Positions 44,169 to 52,592 of a stretch of DNA of 64,000 nt are shown here, piece after piece; positions within the stretch are counted from its first letter, which is position 1; every line of letters starts with the position of its first letter. Below the pieces are notes generated by a model. The model did no database searches. It was not told the origin of the DNA and saw only the letters and a list, made by a program, of their open reading frames with translations. This DNA comes from Lacrimispora indolis DSM 755. GTDB taxonomy: Bacteria; Bacillota; Clostridia; Lachnospirales; Lachnospiraceae. The translations under genes and the position numbers were made by a program. The stretch covers positions 5,994,001-6,058,000 of the forward strand of contig NZ_AZUI01000001.1 of the NCBI RefSeq assembly GCF_000526995.1. The letters run 5' to 3'.

Positions 44169-46193
44169 TTAATTTTTGAAATACCAGGTATCACCGCGAT
44201 AAGGCTTCCAGAAATTATAATCATTAGCAAAAGCCCCTTCCTTTGGTGTGTTTCCCAGGCGATTGCTGATAATTACCAGCCGTGGGGAGACAGAAACACC
44301 GATCAGCCAGCACTGGTCACTGATTCTCTTTAAAATACTTTCTCCCAGAACTGCATACTCAGGATCTGTATTAGACATGGTTCCAAACCTTAAACAGTCA
44401 TCATAGATTTCCTGAATTTCAACAGGAGGTTTCTCACCTTTGGTTCCATTGCTGTCCCAGTAATCCTTATATGCTCTCATAAATTCCAGATCGTCAAATG
44501 CATTCCCGGGACGCAGGCGGCTGAACGCAGCTCCTCTTAAGTTAAACTCACCTACTGAATCCAAAGTAAATGCCTGCATGTTTCGTTCATTTGCAATACC
44601 TCTTTCCAGATAGTAAGAGCGCTCCACCTGCTTTAAAGAAACCTTAATACCAACTGCATTCCAGTATTCACAGGCAATCTCAGCTACAGGCACAAATTCT
44701 TCAATGGTTTCCAATGCAATATTAAACTCCTGCCCATTTGGCATAAGCCTTACAGTATGGGAGCTGTTCCACTGATATCCGCACTCATCCAGCAATGCAT
44801 TTGCTTTTTGTGCATCATAATCCAAAAATGCCTGTTCAAATTCTGCCTTCATAAAGGAGGTGTTGGACGCAGCGGTTGCCTGTCTCACATCACCTTTTCC
44901 ATAGTATAAGGTCTGGTTAATGGTATCCCTGTCCAGAGCATAACTCATTGCCTGGCGGAATTTCACATTGGTAAATACTTCTCTCAAATCCGGATTTTTA
45001 TCAGTGAGATTGAAGGAAAACGCACAATCCGCACCTCTTGTATTATCAAACAAATACACCTGGTAATTTCCATTAGCCTCATTTTCTTTCAGCATGGTGT
45101 AATCGGAAACAGGGAGAGGATTCTCACCTGCCGCATGAATTTCACCGCTGATCAGCTTAAGGGCACGCACATCTTTATCCTGTACAATCATCGCTTTCTG
45201 CTCATCTATGTAGGGAAGCTGGTTTCCTTCCTGGTCAACCACATGGTAATATGGATTACGTGCAAAATACTTATTTCCGTTTGTATCGATTCTGTCTAAA
45301 ACCCATGGATAGACATCTGGAGCCTCGGTATCCGTCTGTGCCTGCGAGTTGTCCACATGCATTTTAAAGCAAAGCACCCATGATTCATACCCTTCTTCCT
45401 TTGCAACCTTATCTGCATCCGGATTATAAGTTTTGTGCCACTTCTCCAAATAACTCTTGGGTGCAAAAAATGTCCGGATAATGTTGGTGGAATAACGGGC
45501 CATGGTAACCTCAAACGCGGGATTTGGTTCTTCAAAATTAATGGTCAGAGTATAAGGATCGATCTGATTATATACCATGGGTATTCCATTACTACAGTAA
45601 GCAGCTTCTACTGCAGGATTGACAGCAGTATTCATGAGAATATCATTGTACCAGAACATCCAGTCGTCAGTGGTAAAGTCCTCTCCATTGGACCACTTCA
45701 TCCCCTCTCTTAAGTGAATGGTAAATTCAGTGAAATCCTCACTGACATCATAGCTTTTAATCAGGTTTGGCTTAAAGGTCTGCAAATCCTTTTCAATGGT
45801 CAGTATAGACTGGAATCGCAATCCTTCCGTATCCACCTGACCCACGCTCGGCCCAAAGGCAGCACCAACATAAGTTCCGCCGTAAACACCGATTTCATCC
45901 ACTTCAACTACAGCCGGTTCCTTGGGAAGCCGATCCTCAATTTGGGGAAGTTCTCCCTTTTCCACCAGTTCATACAGCAATGGAGATTCCTTGTACCTTC
46001 CATCTCCAACGCCTCCGCGAGCCAGATTGTCTGTCCCGGAAGCTCCTGCCTGCGTCCCTCCAGATGTTTTTGCCGGAGCCGCTGCACCTCCTTCCCGGGA
46101 TGTGGCCGTTGCCGGAGTACCGCTTCCACAGCCTGCAGTTCCAGCAACCATACAAGCTGCCAGTAACACTCCTACAAATCTCCTCTTCTTCAT
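44169..46193 (-). CDS. Extracellular solute-binding lipoprotein (SBP family 5), large type
   Basis: The 674-residue lipoprotein has a lysine/arginine-rich signal peptide and the lipobox VAGTAGC (cysteine about residue 22), then an Ala/Gly/Thr-rich linker. Family 5 features include EDFTEFTIHLREGMKWSNGE, FRQAMSYALDRDTINQTLYYG and a long C-terminal lobe. Its length (about 130 residues above the first system) matches ABC systems in Clostridia that sit near glycosidases. Start after AAAGAGGAAGCAGA. Ligand unknown; a plant- or host-derived glycoside is inferred from the GH39-like gene. Confidence 0.92.
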   Translation of the reverse strand: MKKRRFVGVLLAACMVAGTAGCGSGTPATATSREGGAAAPAKTSGGTQAGASGTDNLARGGVGDGRYKESPLLYELVEKGELPQIEDRLPKEPAVVEVDEIGVYGGTYVGAAFGPSVGQVDTEGLRFQSILTIEKDLQTFKPNLIKSYDVSEDFTEFTIHLREGMKWSNGEDFTTDDWMFWYNDILMNTAVNPAVEAAYCSNGIPMVYNQIDPYTLTINFEEPNPAFEVTMARYSTNIIRTFFAPKSYLEKWHKTYNPDADKVAKEEGYESWVLCFKMHVDNSQAQTDTEAPDVYPWVLDRIDTNGNKYFARNPYYHVVDQEGNQLPYIDEQKAMIVQDKDVRALKLISGEIHAAGENPLPVSDYTMLKENEANGNYQVYLFDNTRGADCAFSFNLTDKNPDLREVFTNVKFRQAMSYALDRDTINQTLYYGKGDVRQATAASNTSFMKAEFEQAFLDYDAQKANALLDECGYQWNSSHTVRLMPNGQEFNIALETIEEFVPVAEIACEYWNAVGIKVSLKQVERSYYLERGIANERNMQAFTLDSVGEFNLRGAAFSRLRPGNAFDDLEFMRAYKDYWDSNGTKGEKPPVEIQEIYDDCLRFGTMSNTDPEYAVLGESILKRISDQCWLIGVSVSPRLVIISNRLGNTPKEGAFANDYNFWKPYRGDTWYFKN

Positions 46194-46267
46194 TCTGCTT
46201 CCTCTCTTTCCTTTCCTTATTTCAGGTGTTTTTAAGCAACCTTGTTACTTCAGTTATGATTCTATAC

Positions 46268-47293
46268 TCAACTACCCGGCTTTTTTAGTGTATCTCTTGT
46301 CATCAGAACCGGTTGGAGAATGATTCGTTTATGAAACTTTTGTTCTTCCAGATTTACATGAGCCTCTTCCATCAGGGAAAAGCATTCTGCAATCATTATA
46401 TTGGCATCCAGAGAATAGGTGGTAAGCGCCGGAGCAAACTGACCGGCAAGAGGAATATTATCCACGCTGAGCACCGATACCTGATCCGGAACCTCAATTC
46501 CTTTTGCCCTAAGAGCTTGGATCAAGCCAATGGCCATCCAGTCATTGGCGGCAAAAACTGCGGTAAAGCTGCGGTGCTCCACAAGGTTGATTACCCGGTC
46601 GGCCAGGGAATAACCGCCTCTGAAGTTCATCTTACTTTCCAGAACAACATGTTCAACCGCATGCTTTCTGGCTCCCCGGGTAAATCCGTTTTTACGGTAT
46701 AGTGCGGAAGCATATGTGTCTGGTCCGGTAATATGAATCAATCGTCTATGACCATAACCGGCCAGGACCTTTGCTGCATTCATACCAATTTTAAAATGAT
46801 CAAAATAAATCTGCGCAAAATCATCATGATCCGGATAATTTTCAAAGGAAATAATGCGGGGAAACTTTTCCTTGATTCTCGAAAGATCCACTGCTTCAAA
46901 CTTTCCAATCATCAGAACCGGTGAAACCATATTTCCTTTCTCCAGGGTATCTATGGTCAATGGGATCATATTTACGCTGTTTTTTGCCGAATAGTTGGTC
47001 AGCTCCATCAACAGCCTATTGTAAAATGGATCATTCAGCTTAATGCTGGGGGAACAAATAATATTGATGTATTTGCTTTTGATGATGGGAGCTACATAAG
47101 TTCCCTTTCCCTCATACTTGATCAGCAGCCCTTCTGACACCAATTGGGCGATAATTTCTCTTATACGCTGCCTGCCTACCCTCATCCTTTGCTCCAGCTT
47201 CCGCTCGGACTCCAGCTTGATCAAGCGGTCAGATTGAAGTTCTTTTATCTCTCTGCGCAGTACATCAGCAATTACTTTATTTTCCTCATTCAT
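46268..47293 (-). CDS. GntR/LacI-hybrid transcriptional regulator
   Basis: The 341-residue regulator joins an N-terminal GntR-type winged helix (about residues 1-70; RKLEQRMRVGRQRIREIIAQLVSEGLLIKYEGKG region) to a LacI-like sugar-binding domain (NIICSPSIKLNDPFYNRLLME onward, ending VLSVDNIPLAGQFAPALTTYSLD). Such hybrids (AraR type) respond to free sugars. It lies 74 bases before the second binding-protein gene and is probably cotranscribed with the importer operon and its regulator. A very similar paralogue is directly upstream at 47657. Confidence 0.9.
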   Translation of the reverse strand: MNEENKVIADVLRREIKELQSDRLIKLESERKLEQRMRVGRQRIREIIAQLVSEGLLIKYEGKGTYVAPIIKSKYINIICSPSIKLNDPFYNRLLMELTNYSAKNSVNMIPLTIDTLEKGNMVSPVLMIGKFEAVDLSRIKEKFPRIISFENYPDHDDFAQIYFDHFKIGMNAAKVLAGYGHRRLIHITGPDTYASALYRKNGFTRGARKHAVEHVVLESKMNFRGGYSLADRVINLVEHRSFTAVFAANDWMAIGLIQALRAKGIEVPDQVSVLSVDNIPLAGQFAPALTTYSLDANIMIAECFSLMEEAHVNLEEQKFHKRIILQPVLMTRDTLKKPGS

Positions 47294-47373
47294 ATTTTCG
47301 CTCCTGACTTTTATTGTAAATTTTGCACAATACCCTTTTTGTTTTTAATATAAAAATATTCACAAAAACTACT

Positions 47374-47389
47374 TTTGGTTTAACCCAAA
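47374..47389 (-). promoter_or_regulatory. near-palindromic operator candidate in the regulator leader
   Basis: TTTGGTTTAACCCAAA is an inverted repeat with a single imperfect pair, about 100 bases downstream of the promoter at 47492-47520 and upstream of the GntR/LacI-hybrid gene. It could be an autoregulatory site of either hybrid regulator. Confidence 0.35.
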
Positions 47390-47491
47390 TAAAGTGCATT
47401 ACTATACATATTTTACAATTTATTCTTATTTTAATTAATATATTGCTTAAAATAACGTTTTCATTTATCTTTTTTATAGTCATTTTTACCA

Positions 47492-47520
47492 ATAATACAA
47501 CACCCACTTATTCTTGTCAA
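47492..47520 (-). promoter_or_regulatory. sigmaA-type promoter of the second importer operon
   Basis: On the minus strand TTGACA (plus 47515-47520) and TATTAT (47492-47497) have a 17-base spacer. The leader to the hybrid-regulator ATG is about 190 bases, AT-rich, with no convincing gene in it. Confidence 0.7.
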
Positions 47521-47609
47521 GTAAATAAAAAAACTAATTATTTTTTTCTGTATTTTAGTTATTTTGCACATTTTTCATTTCCCATACTTGTCTAGTATTA
47601 CCACACAAA

Positions 47610-47658
47610 AATAAGGAGTCCTGAAAGTTTCCACTTAAGAAACTTTGGACTCCTTATT
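47610..47658 (-). terminator. terminator after the upstream hybrid-regulator gene
   Basis: A 12-base stem (AATAAGGAGTCC with GGACTCCTTATT) continues, after a two-base bulge, into an eight-base stem (AAAGTTTC with GAAACTTT) with loop CACTTAA; the minus strand then reads TTTTTG. It touches the stop codon at 47657 and isolates the two paralogous regulator genes. Confidence 0.9.
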
Positions 47659-48685
47659 ATCTATTTCCTGTTTTTTTCAGTGTATCTCTGGTTATTAACA
47701 CAGGCTGAAGAATCACCCTTTTTTGAAAATGCTTCTCCTTCTGACTTGTCCTGGCTGTATTCATAAGGGAAAAACACTCTGCAATCACCATATTGGCATC
47801 AAGAGAGTAGGTGGTGAGCGCAGGAGCGAACTGACCTGCCAAGGGAATATTATCCACGCTGAGCAGAGAAACATAATCGGGTACCTCCAGGCCTTTTGTT
47901 CTAAGAGCCTGAATTAAGCCGATAGCCATCCAATCATTAGCGGCGAATATCGCCGTATATTGCTCTTGACTGACCAGTTCTGCAACCTCATCCCCAAGAG
48001 AATACCCTCCTGCAAAATTCATCTTGCTTTCCAATACAGTATATTCCATTCCGTTTTTTATGGCTCCTCTGATAAAACCGTCTTTCCGATAGAGAGCAGA
48101 AGCAAAGGATGCCGGGCCGGTTATGTGTATCACCTTCATATGTCCATATGCAGCAAGAACTTTAGCTGCATTCATCCCAATTTTAAAATGGTCAAAATAA
48201 ATCTGTACAAAATCGTCATCATCAGGATAATTCTCAAAGGAAATGATTTGGGAATAGGCCTTTTTTATCTTTTCAAGATGTTCTTCTGCAAACTTACCAA
48301 TCATCAATACCGGCGAAATAATATCTCCGTTTTCCAGCGTATCCATAGTAAGCGGAATCATGTTCACACTGTTTTTCGCGGAGTATCCCGTAAGTTCCAT
48401 CAGCATACGGTTATAAAAGGGATCATTTAACTTAATGTCGGGGGAACAGATAATATTTACAAATTCATTTTTTACTAAAGGCGCAATATAAGTTCCTTTT
48501 CCTTCATACTTGATCAAAAGCCCCTCCGACACAAGCTGGCTGATGACCTCCCTGATCCGTTGCCTTCCCACTTTAAGCCTTTGTTCTAATTTCCTCTCCG
48601 ATTCCAGCTTAACCAATCGGTCAGACTGAAGCATTATTATTTCGTGGCGCAGGGCATCTGCAATCTCTTTATTCTCACAATTCAT
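47657..48685 (-). CDS. GntR/LacI-hybrid transcriptional regulator, paralogue
   Basis: The 342-residue protein matches its neighbour at 46268 along its whole length (same VGRQRIREV, NIICSPDIKLNDPFYNR, YFDHFKIGMNAAKVL and SVDNIPLAGQFAPALTTYSLD segments), so the two arose by tandem duplication. The start is the ATG at 48685 behind GGGAGATGCC. A terminator ends its transcript just after the stop, so it is expressed separately from the importer operon. The two may sense different sugars or form mixed dimers. Confidence 0.88.
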   Translation of the reverse strand: MNCENKEIADALRHEIIMLQSDRLVKLESERKLEQRLKVGRQRIREVISQLVSEGLLIKYEGKGTYIAPLVKNEFVNIICSPDIKLNDPFYNRMLMELTGYSAKNSVNMIPLTMDTLENGDIISPVLMIGKFAEEHLEKIKKAYSQIISFENYPDDDDFVQIYFDHFKIGMNAAKVLAAYGHMKVIHITGPASFASALYRKDGFIRGAIKNGMEYTVLESKMNFAGGYSLGDEVAELVSQEQYTAIFAANDWMAIGLIQALRTKGLEVPDYVSLLSVDNIPLAGQFAPALTTYSLDANMVIAECFSLMNTARTSQKEKHFQKRVILQPVLITRDTLKKTGNR

Positions 48686-48868
48686 GGCATCTCCCAATTT
48701 AATGATGAGATCTTCAAAGCTGACAAAATATTTTTTAAATATTCTGCCGGCATCATTCCCATCCTTTTCATAAATATATTAAAAAATATTAATTACGCGT
48801 ATTTATTATTCATTTTTATATTTTAGTGACTTTCTTGAAAATTGAAATTACTCTTAAAAGCAAATGTA

Positions 48869-49342
48869 TTATATTCGCCCATTTGAGATGTCATAGGGAA
48901 TCATCACTTTTTCGTACTGGTAGCGCCCCGCATCCACGATCATACGGCACATTGTGACTTCCAAATCAAAACGCCGTTTACCGCAGCTGCCGGGATTGAG
49001 AAACAGTACTCCGTTAATAATTTCAGCAGAATATTTGTGGGAGTGTCCATAGATCACCACGTCCACATTTGTTAAGTATTTTGGGACATCTTTCTTGTTA
49101 TGAACGATGAAGAATCTTACACCTTCAATTGTGACGGCAATGCTTTTAGGCAGGGCTTCTGCCCATTCTTTATCGTTGTTACCACGCACCACATAAGTCT
49201 CTCCCAGCTTTCGCATTGACTCGATAATGTATGGTGTGTTGATATCGCCAGCATGAATGGTACAATCAGCTTCAGCAAGTTCAGCCATAACATGTTCTCG
49301 CAGCAGACCATGAGTATCGGATAAGATTGCAATCTGTTTCAT
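48869..49342 (-). CDS. YfcE/MJ0936-type metallophosphodiesterase
   Basis: The 157-residue protein has the calcineurin-like metal motifs in order: AILSDTHG (residues 4-11), HAGDINTP (about 31), VVRGNNDKEW (about 51), FIVHNKKD and YGHSHKYS (about 97). It is a small phosphodiesterase of the YfcE group, substrate unknown. The start at 49342 follows AGAGGAGCTC. The frame runs 19 codons further upstream into the HxlR remnant, but that extension has no ribosome site. Confidence 0.88.
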   Translation of the reverse strand: MKQIAILSDTHGLLREHVMAELAEADCTIHAGDINTPYIIESMRKLGETYVVRGNNDKEWAEALPKSIAVTIEGVRFFIVHNKKDVPKYLTNVDVVIYGHSHKYSAEIINGVLFLNPGSCGKRRFDLEVTMCRMIVDAGRYQYEKVMIPYDISNGRI

Positions 49343-49364
49343 GAGCTCCTCTTTCTTAGTTTTG

Positions 49365-49520
49365 TTAATAATTGTTCCCAACCTGTCTTTGCAGCTCATT
49401 GAAACGAATTACCTTGCTTCTATAAATTCTCCACAATATCATTAGCTTCCACTTACCGGACAAAATATTGATTCCCAGCTCCGTAGGGCATATTTCGCTG
49501 ATTGTAACTGTTTTTGACAT
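49365..49520 (-). pseudogene. N-terminal fragment of an HxlR-family regulator gene
   Basis: ATG at 49520 behind AAAGGATGATGTAG opens a 51-codon frame that reads MSKTVTISEICPTELGINIL, then SGKWKLMILWRIYRSKVIRF and NELQRQVG before stopping. This is the start of the HxlR winged helix (CP...GGKWKLLIL...RFNELRR), normally about 110 residues. The rest is missing, replaced by the phosphodiesterase leader. It lies back to back with the amidohydrolase remnant, the usual arrangement of an HxlR regulator and its target. Confidence 0.75.
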
Positions 49521-49674
49521 CTACATCATCCTTTCTTCTATGGAGTACATATCAAAAAAGATACGTCGTATTAATAAAGTGCATACTTGCTTCCCTTAAA
49601 GAATGGTGCTACTCTTTTAGTATAACAAACGGCATCAATTTTACAAGTCGCCATAAGAAAGGAAGATGTTTTTT

Positions 49675-49816
49675 ATGATTATTGATAGCCATGAACATAT
49701 AATGCTCTCTGTGGAGAGTCAAGTTAAAAAGTTAGAGGCGCTGCCATTGATAAGGCCATTCTGTTTTCCATGACTCCACATCCAGAAAAAACACATAACT
49801 ATGCGGAATTAAAAGT
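49675..49816 (+). pseudogene. N-terminal fragment of an amidohydrolase-family gene, frameshifted
   Basis: On the plus strand ATG at 49675, behind AAAGGAAGATG, encodes MIIDSHEHIMLSVESQVKKL with the metal-binding HEH of TIM-barrel amidohydrolases. After a small indel near 49741 the next frame continues IDKAILFSMTPHPEKTHNYA and ELK, then similarity ends where the YolD remnant begins. About 46 codons of an expected 250-300 survive. Confidence 0.7.
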
Positions 49817-49828
49817 TTTTCCATTCTA

Positions 49829-50103
49829 TTATTCCCTTGCATTGCCAATCTCCAATGTTCTGCTTACATCATCTATTCGTGTTACCATTCCGGTTACCTG
49901 CACATATTCTCTACCCATAAAATACTCCACAGTCACTATGTCTCTTTTCTGAATCTGTCTTAACTTCCAATCTAACTCCTCCTTCTTCTCTTCTGACAGA
50001 TCACGTTCAGGGACGATAATCTGTTCTTTTTCTCCCACTGCCTCCCGAAACCCTTTTAATGCATCAAAGGGCAAAATTGTTTCGCACGGCTGCTCCTGTC
50101 CAT
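49829..50103 (-). pseudogene. YolD-like gene remnant (frameshifted)
   Basis: ATG at 50103, with AGGAGTAAA before it, gives MDRSSRAKQF, and after a one-base loss the frame continues PFDALKGFREAVGEKEQ and LDWKLRQIQKRDIVTVEYF through TRIDDVSRTLEIGNARE to a stop at 49829. The RAKQF..PFDALKGFREAV segment is the YolD signature and aligns with RAAQFSPFAALTGYDAAV of the intact gene at 31929. It follows the polymerase remnant by 11 bases, keeping the pol-YolD order. Confidence 0.75.
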
Positions 50104-50113
50104 TTTACTCCTG

Positions 50114-50395
50114 CTATTCTCCGCTTTTATGACCTCCAATCTGCCTGTTACGTTCTATGGTGGTACCAGCCTTCTGTAACCTCCTGTCTTTTTCCAGTTC
50201 TGCCGGACCGGTAAATAAGTCATACTGTTCCATCACATAGGGTATCATAGCTCGGTAGGAATTAGTGGCAACAGACATGGATGTGGTTCCTATCGCCGGT
50301 TTTAATTCCAGTTCATTAGAATATCCAATCATCAATGCCAAACAATCGGTATAGCGAATCCTCATTTGCGCGGGTAATATGGCCCATATTGACAA
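50114..50395 (-). pseudogene. Y-family DNA polymerase gene remnant (C-terminal)
   Basis: The frame ends in YDLFTGPAELEKDRRLQKAG and TTIERNRQIGGHKSGE, closely matching the C-terminus of the intact polymerase (LDLFTDYAAV...TTVDRNKQIGGHKA), with a fragment of the little-finger domain (LMIGYSNELELKPA) joined after deletions. The catalytic domain is absent. Repeat copy C follows about 110 bases away on the plus-coordinate side. Confidence 0.8.
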
Positions 50396-50512
50396 TGCCT
50401 ATATGATTCAGGTCCAACCAGTAAATTGTATTCCTCTATAAAAAAACTGCACTCCTTTAGTCTGACATGTTGTTTTATAACATGCCTGACTTTTGGGGTG
50501 CAGGTCAAGCGG

Positions 50513-50715
50513 ATATTCGCAATCCGCTTCGCTACTTGCTCACGGCGTCCCCGATAGTGCGGGGGAGGCCCTGCCCCGCTTTATCGGGCATAACCGAACA
50601 GCAGCTGTCGCTGCCTGTCAGGTGGAGCTTGTACTCCACCTGACACAAGCAAGTCCCCACCTATCACTTAATGCTTTTCGCATTTGAAGTGGGGAACTTA
50701 CTTGATTTGGTTGAA
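50513..50715 (-). repeat. structured dispersed repeat, copy C (most complete)
   Basis: This 200-base copy contains every block seen in copies A, B and D. In plus order it has a GCGGATATTCGCAATCCGC hairpin, the CTTGCTCACGGCGT block, a GC-rich insert, CGCTTTATCGGGCAT, a stem GGTGGAGC..ACTCCACC with perfect TCAGGTGGAG/CTCCACCTGA arms (about 50619-50644), the hairpin CACTTAATGC...GCATT..AAGTG inside CCCCAC/GTGGGG arms, and the ACTTACTTGAT tail. It lies 42 bases past the stop of the VOC gene. The heavy secondary structure suggests a structured RNA or a mobile element end. Confidence 0.75.
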
Positions 50716-50757
50716 CCGGGGGCTAATTTTAATGTGTTGATTCAATTGGTTTTTCTC

Positions 50758-51105
50758 TTACTTTTGCATAATATGGATGGCAAAGCCGCCAAACTCACCG
50801 TCTAAATATACGTTCTTCAGTTTGCCATCCTCGGAATATGCGGCAGTATCCATGTTAAAGGAGAAACCTTTCTCTTTTAACTCTTCTGCTGCAGCGGTCA
50901 AATCAGGTGTACGCATGGCGATATGACCGTTTGCCCCCAGGAATGGAGCCTTCATACACTCAAAGTAAGGACCGCCGAATTCGGACTTTTGTCCATGACG
51001 AGGCTCCAGGTTAAACATCATACTCAGAAGCTGAGCCAGTTTCTCTGCCTCCTCAGCATTTGGGGTGTTGATGCCGATATGCTCCAGTTCAAATTTATTA
51101 TTCAT
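50758..51105 (-). CDS. VOC/glyoxalase-fold family protein
   Basis: The 115-residue protein has a single vicinal-oxygen-chelate domain: LEHIGINTPNAEEAEKLAQL at the start, GHIAMRTPDLTAAAEEL in the middle and LDGEFGGFAIHIMQK at the end. His in LEHIG and GHIAM and Glu near LDGEFGG are plausible metal ligands. The start is the third codon of the longest frame, because GAGGT abuts the first ATG. It follows the permease gene by about 160 bases and could be the end of the acid-sugar operon. Confidence 0.8.
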   Translation of the reverse strand: MNNKFELEHIGINTPNAEEAEKLAQLLSMMFNLEPRHGQKSEFGGPYFECMKAPFLGANGHIAMRTPDLTAAAEELKEKGFSFNMDTAAYSEDGKLKNVYLDGEFGGFAIHIMQK

Positions 51106-51266
51106 AATCATACCTCTTTCTCAAAATGTCGGAAGATGATCCGTTTCATATAAAGCCGGATATTTTTTTAAATACATTGAATGCGTTCGGTCACTGCCTG
51201 CCGTAAACCATATGAGAGACCATGGACCGATCAAAAAGATTACCATTCATTTAAGTAATTTAGAAT

Positions 51267-52547
51267 CTACATTGGGAACAACAGCAAAGCTCCGGCAGTT
51301 AAAGCAAGCAGACGGATAAAGTACATGGGAATTGTATATTTCCAAAACTCGATCAGCTTGTACTTACCAATTCCCATTACCATAGCCGGCATACCGTCAA
51401 TTGGTAAGAAATGGCCATTCCAGCCCGAAACTACAATTGCAGCAGCAGCAGCTGTTGGATTCAGACCCAAGCTCATACAGGTAGCAATAGCCATAGGTGC
51501 AAATACATACACAGTACCTATAGTGGATCCTGTAAGGGTTGCAAGTACACTTGTTAACATACAGAAAACAAAGATCAGGATGAAAGGATTGATATTAGTG
51601 CCCAGCATATTAGCTACAGTTTCGCCAACTAAAGCAGTTAATCCTGTACTGCCAAGAGCATCAGCAACACCGATCACGCCAGCAGACATCAAAATAATTG
51701 GAGCACCGATGTTGTTACGAATTTCATCGAAATTCAGAACACCGACAGCTAAAACCAGACATGCAGATAAACCCGGAATCATATATCCTGCATCGCCAAC
51801 CTTGCTTTGAAGAATCATACCAACAACTGCTGCTATAAAGGCTGCATATGTTGTATTTTCTTTCCATTTTGGTAAATCGTAAACTGTTTCTTTAGACTTA
51901 TCAGCGTCGATTTCTGTATCTTCAACATTTTTGTCAGGCAGAACTTTATAACCAATTAAAGCCCATACTACATAAGCTAATGAAAGTATTAGATTTACAA
52001 TAGAGAATTTTGCTAAGGACACGCTGGTAATACCTGAACCAGCAGCTCCTAAAACAGCAATAACAATACCATATTGTAATGTAACATTTACAGGAATTAG
52101 TGGATGGTTAGCTGCGAAACCAGCAGCAGCAATAACTTTACCACGCGGTAACTTGTCAGTATACTGTATGGTAGATAATATACCTAAGGTAAGAACATAG
52201 AATGCAGTTGAGCCCGTGCCAAAGATACTGCTGGCCAGCATAACGATAATAAATAACAGTATATATGCCTTAAATCCACCTTTGTTAGCCATGTTCAAAA
52301 TTGTTTTTCTGAAAGTACCAATAAGGCTGGTTTTTTGAAGAGCTGCCACGATTGCCATAAAAGAGGCAAGCATAATAATGGTAGCGTTAGAAAAACCGCC
52401 GAAAGCAGTCTTGATATCGGTTATTCCAAAAAGAACCATCAGCAGACATGCGAGAATTGGAGGTGCGCCGAACGGAAGTTTTTCTGTCATGATCAAAATA
52501 ATCATGAATGCAGTGATAGCAATGGCAATAATCATTGGGACAGTCAT
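51267..52547 (-). CDS. SLC13/DASS- or CitMHS-type anion permease
   Basis: The 426-residue membrane protein has about 11-12 hydrophobic segments and the ion-transporter-superfamily pattern (FGGFSNATIIMLASFMAIVAA, GSTAFYVLTLGIL, AAGFAANHPLIPVNVTLQYG, GSTIGTVYVFAPMAIA). It probably imports the sugar acid used by the kinase, PdxA2 and aldolase encoded upstream in the same operon, in symport with sodium or protons. It is the last clear gene of that operon, 45 bases after the PdxA2 gene. Confidence 0.8.
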   Translation of the reverse strand: MTVPMIIAIAITAFMIILIMTEKLPFGAPPILACLLMVLFGITDIKTAFGGFSNATIIMLASFMAIVAALQKTSLIGTFRKTILNMANKGGFKAYILLFIIVMLASSIFGTGSTAFYVLTLGILSTIQYTDKLPRGKVIAAAGFAANHPLIPVNVTLQYGIVIAVLGAAGSGITSVSLAKFSIVNLILSLAYVVWALIGYKVLPDKNVEDTEIDADKSKETVYDLPKWKENTTYAAFIAAVVGMILQSKVGDAGYMIPGLSACLVLAVGVLNFDEIRNNIGAPIILMSAGVIGVADALGSTGLTALVGETVANMLGTNINPFILIFVFCMLTSVLATLTGSTIGTVYVFAPMAIATCMSLGLNPTAAAAAIVVSGWNGHFLPIDGMPAMVMGIGKYKLIEFWKYTIPMYFIRLLALTAGALLLFPM

Positions 52548-52592
52548 TTGATTGAACTCCTCTCTTTTATACAGGATTATTTTTATACAATA

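Noticed and set aside
47286..47507. 73-codon minus-strand frame in the leader of the hybrid-regulator gene
   Set aside because: It is AT-rich, starts with a non-ATG codon without a ribosome site and lies wholly in the predicted leader; the Ile/Lys/Asn content is what AT-rich DNA gives by chance.
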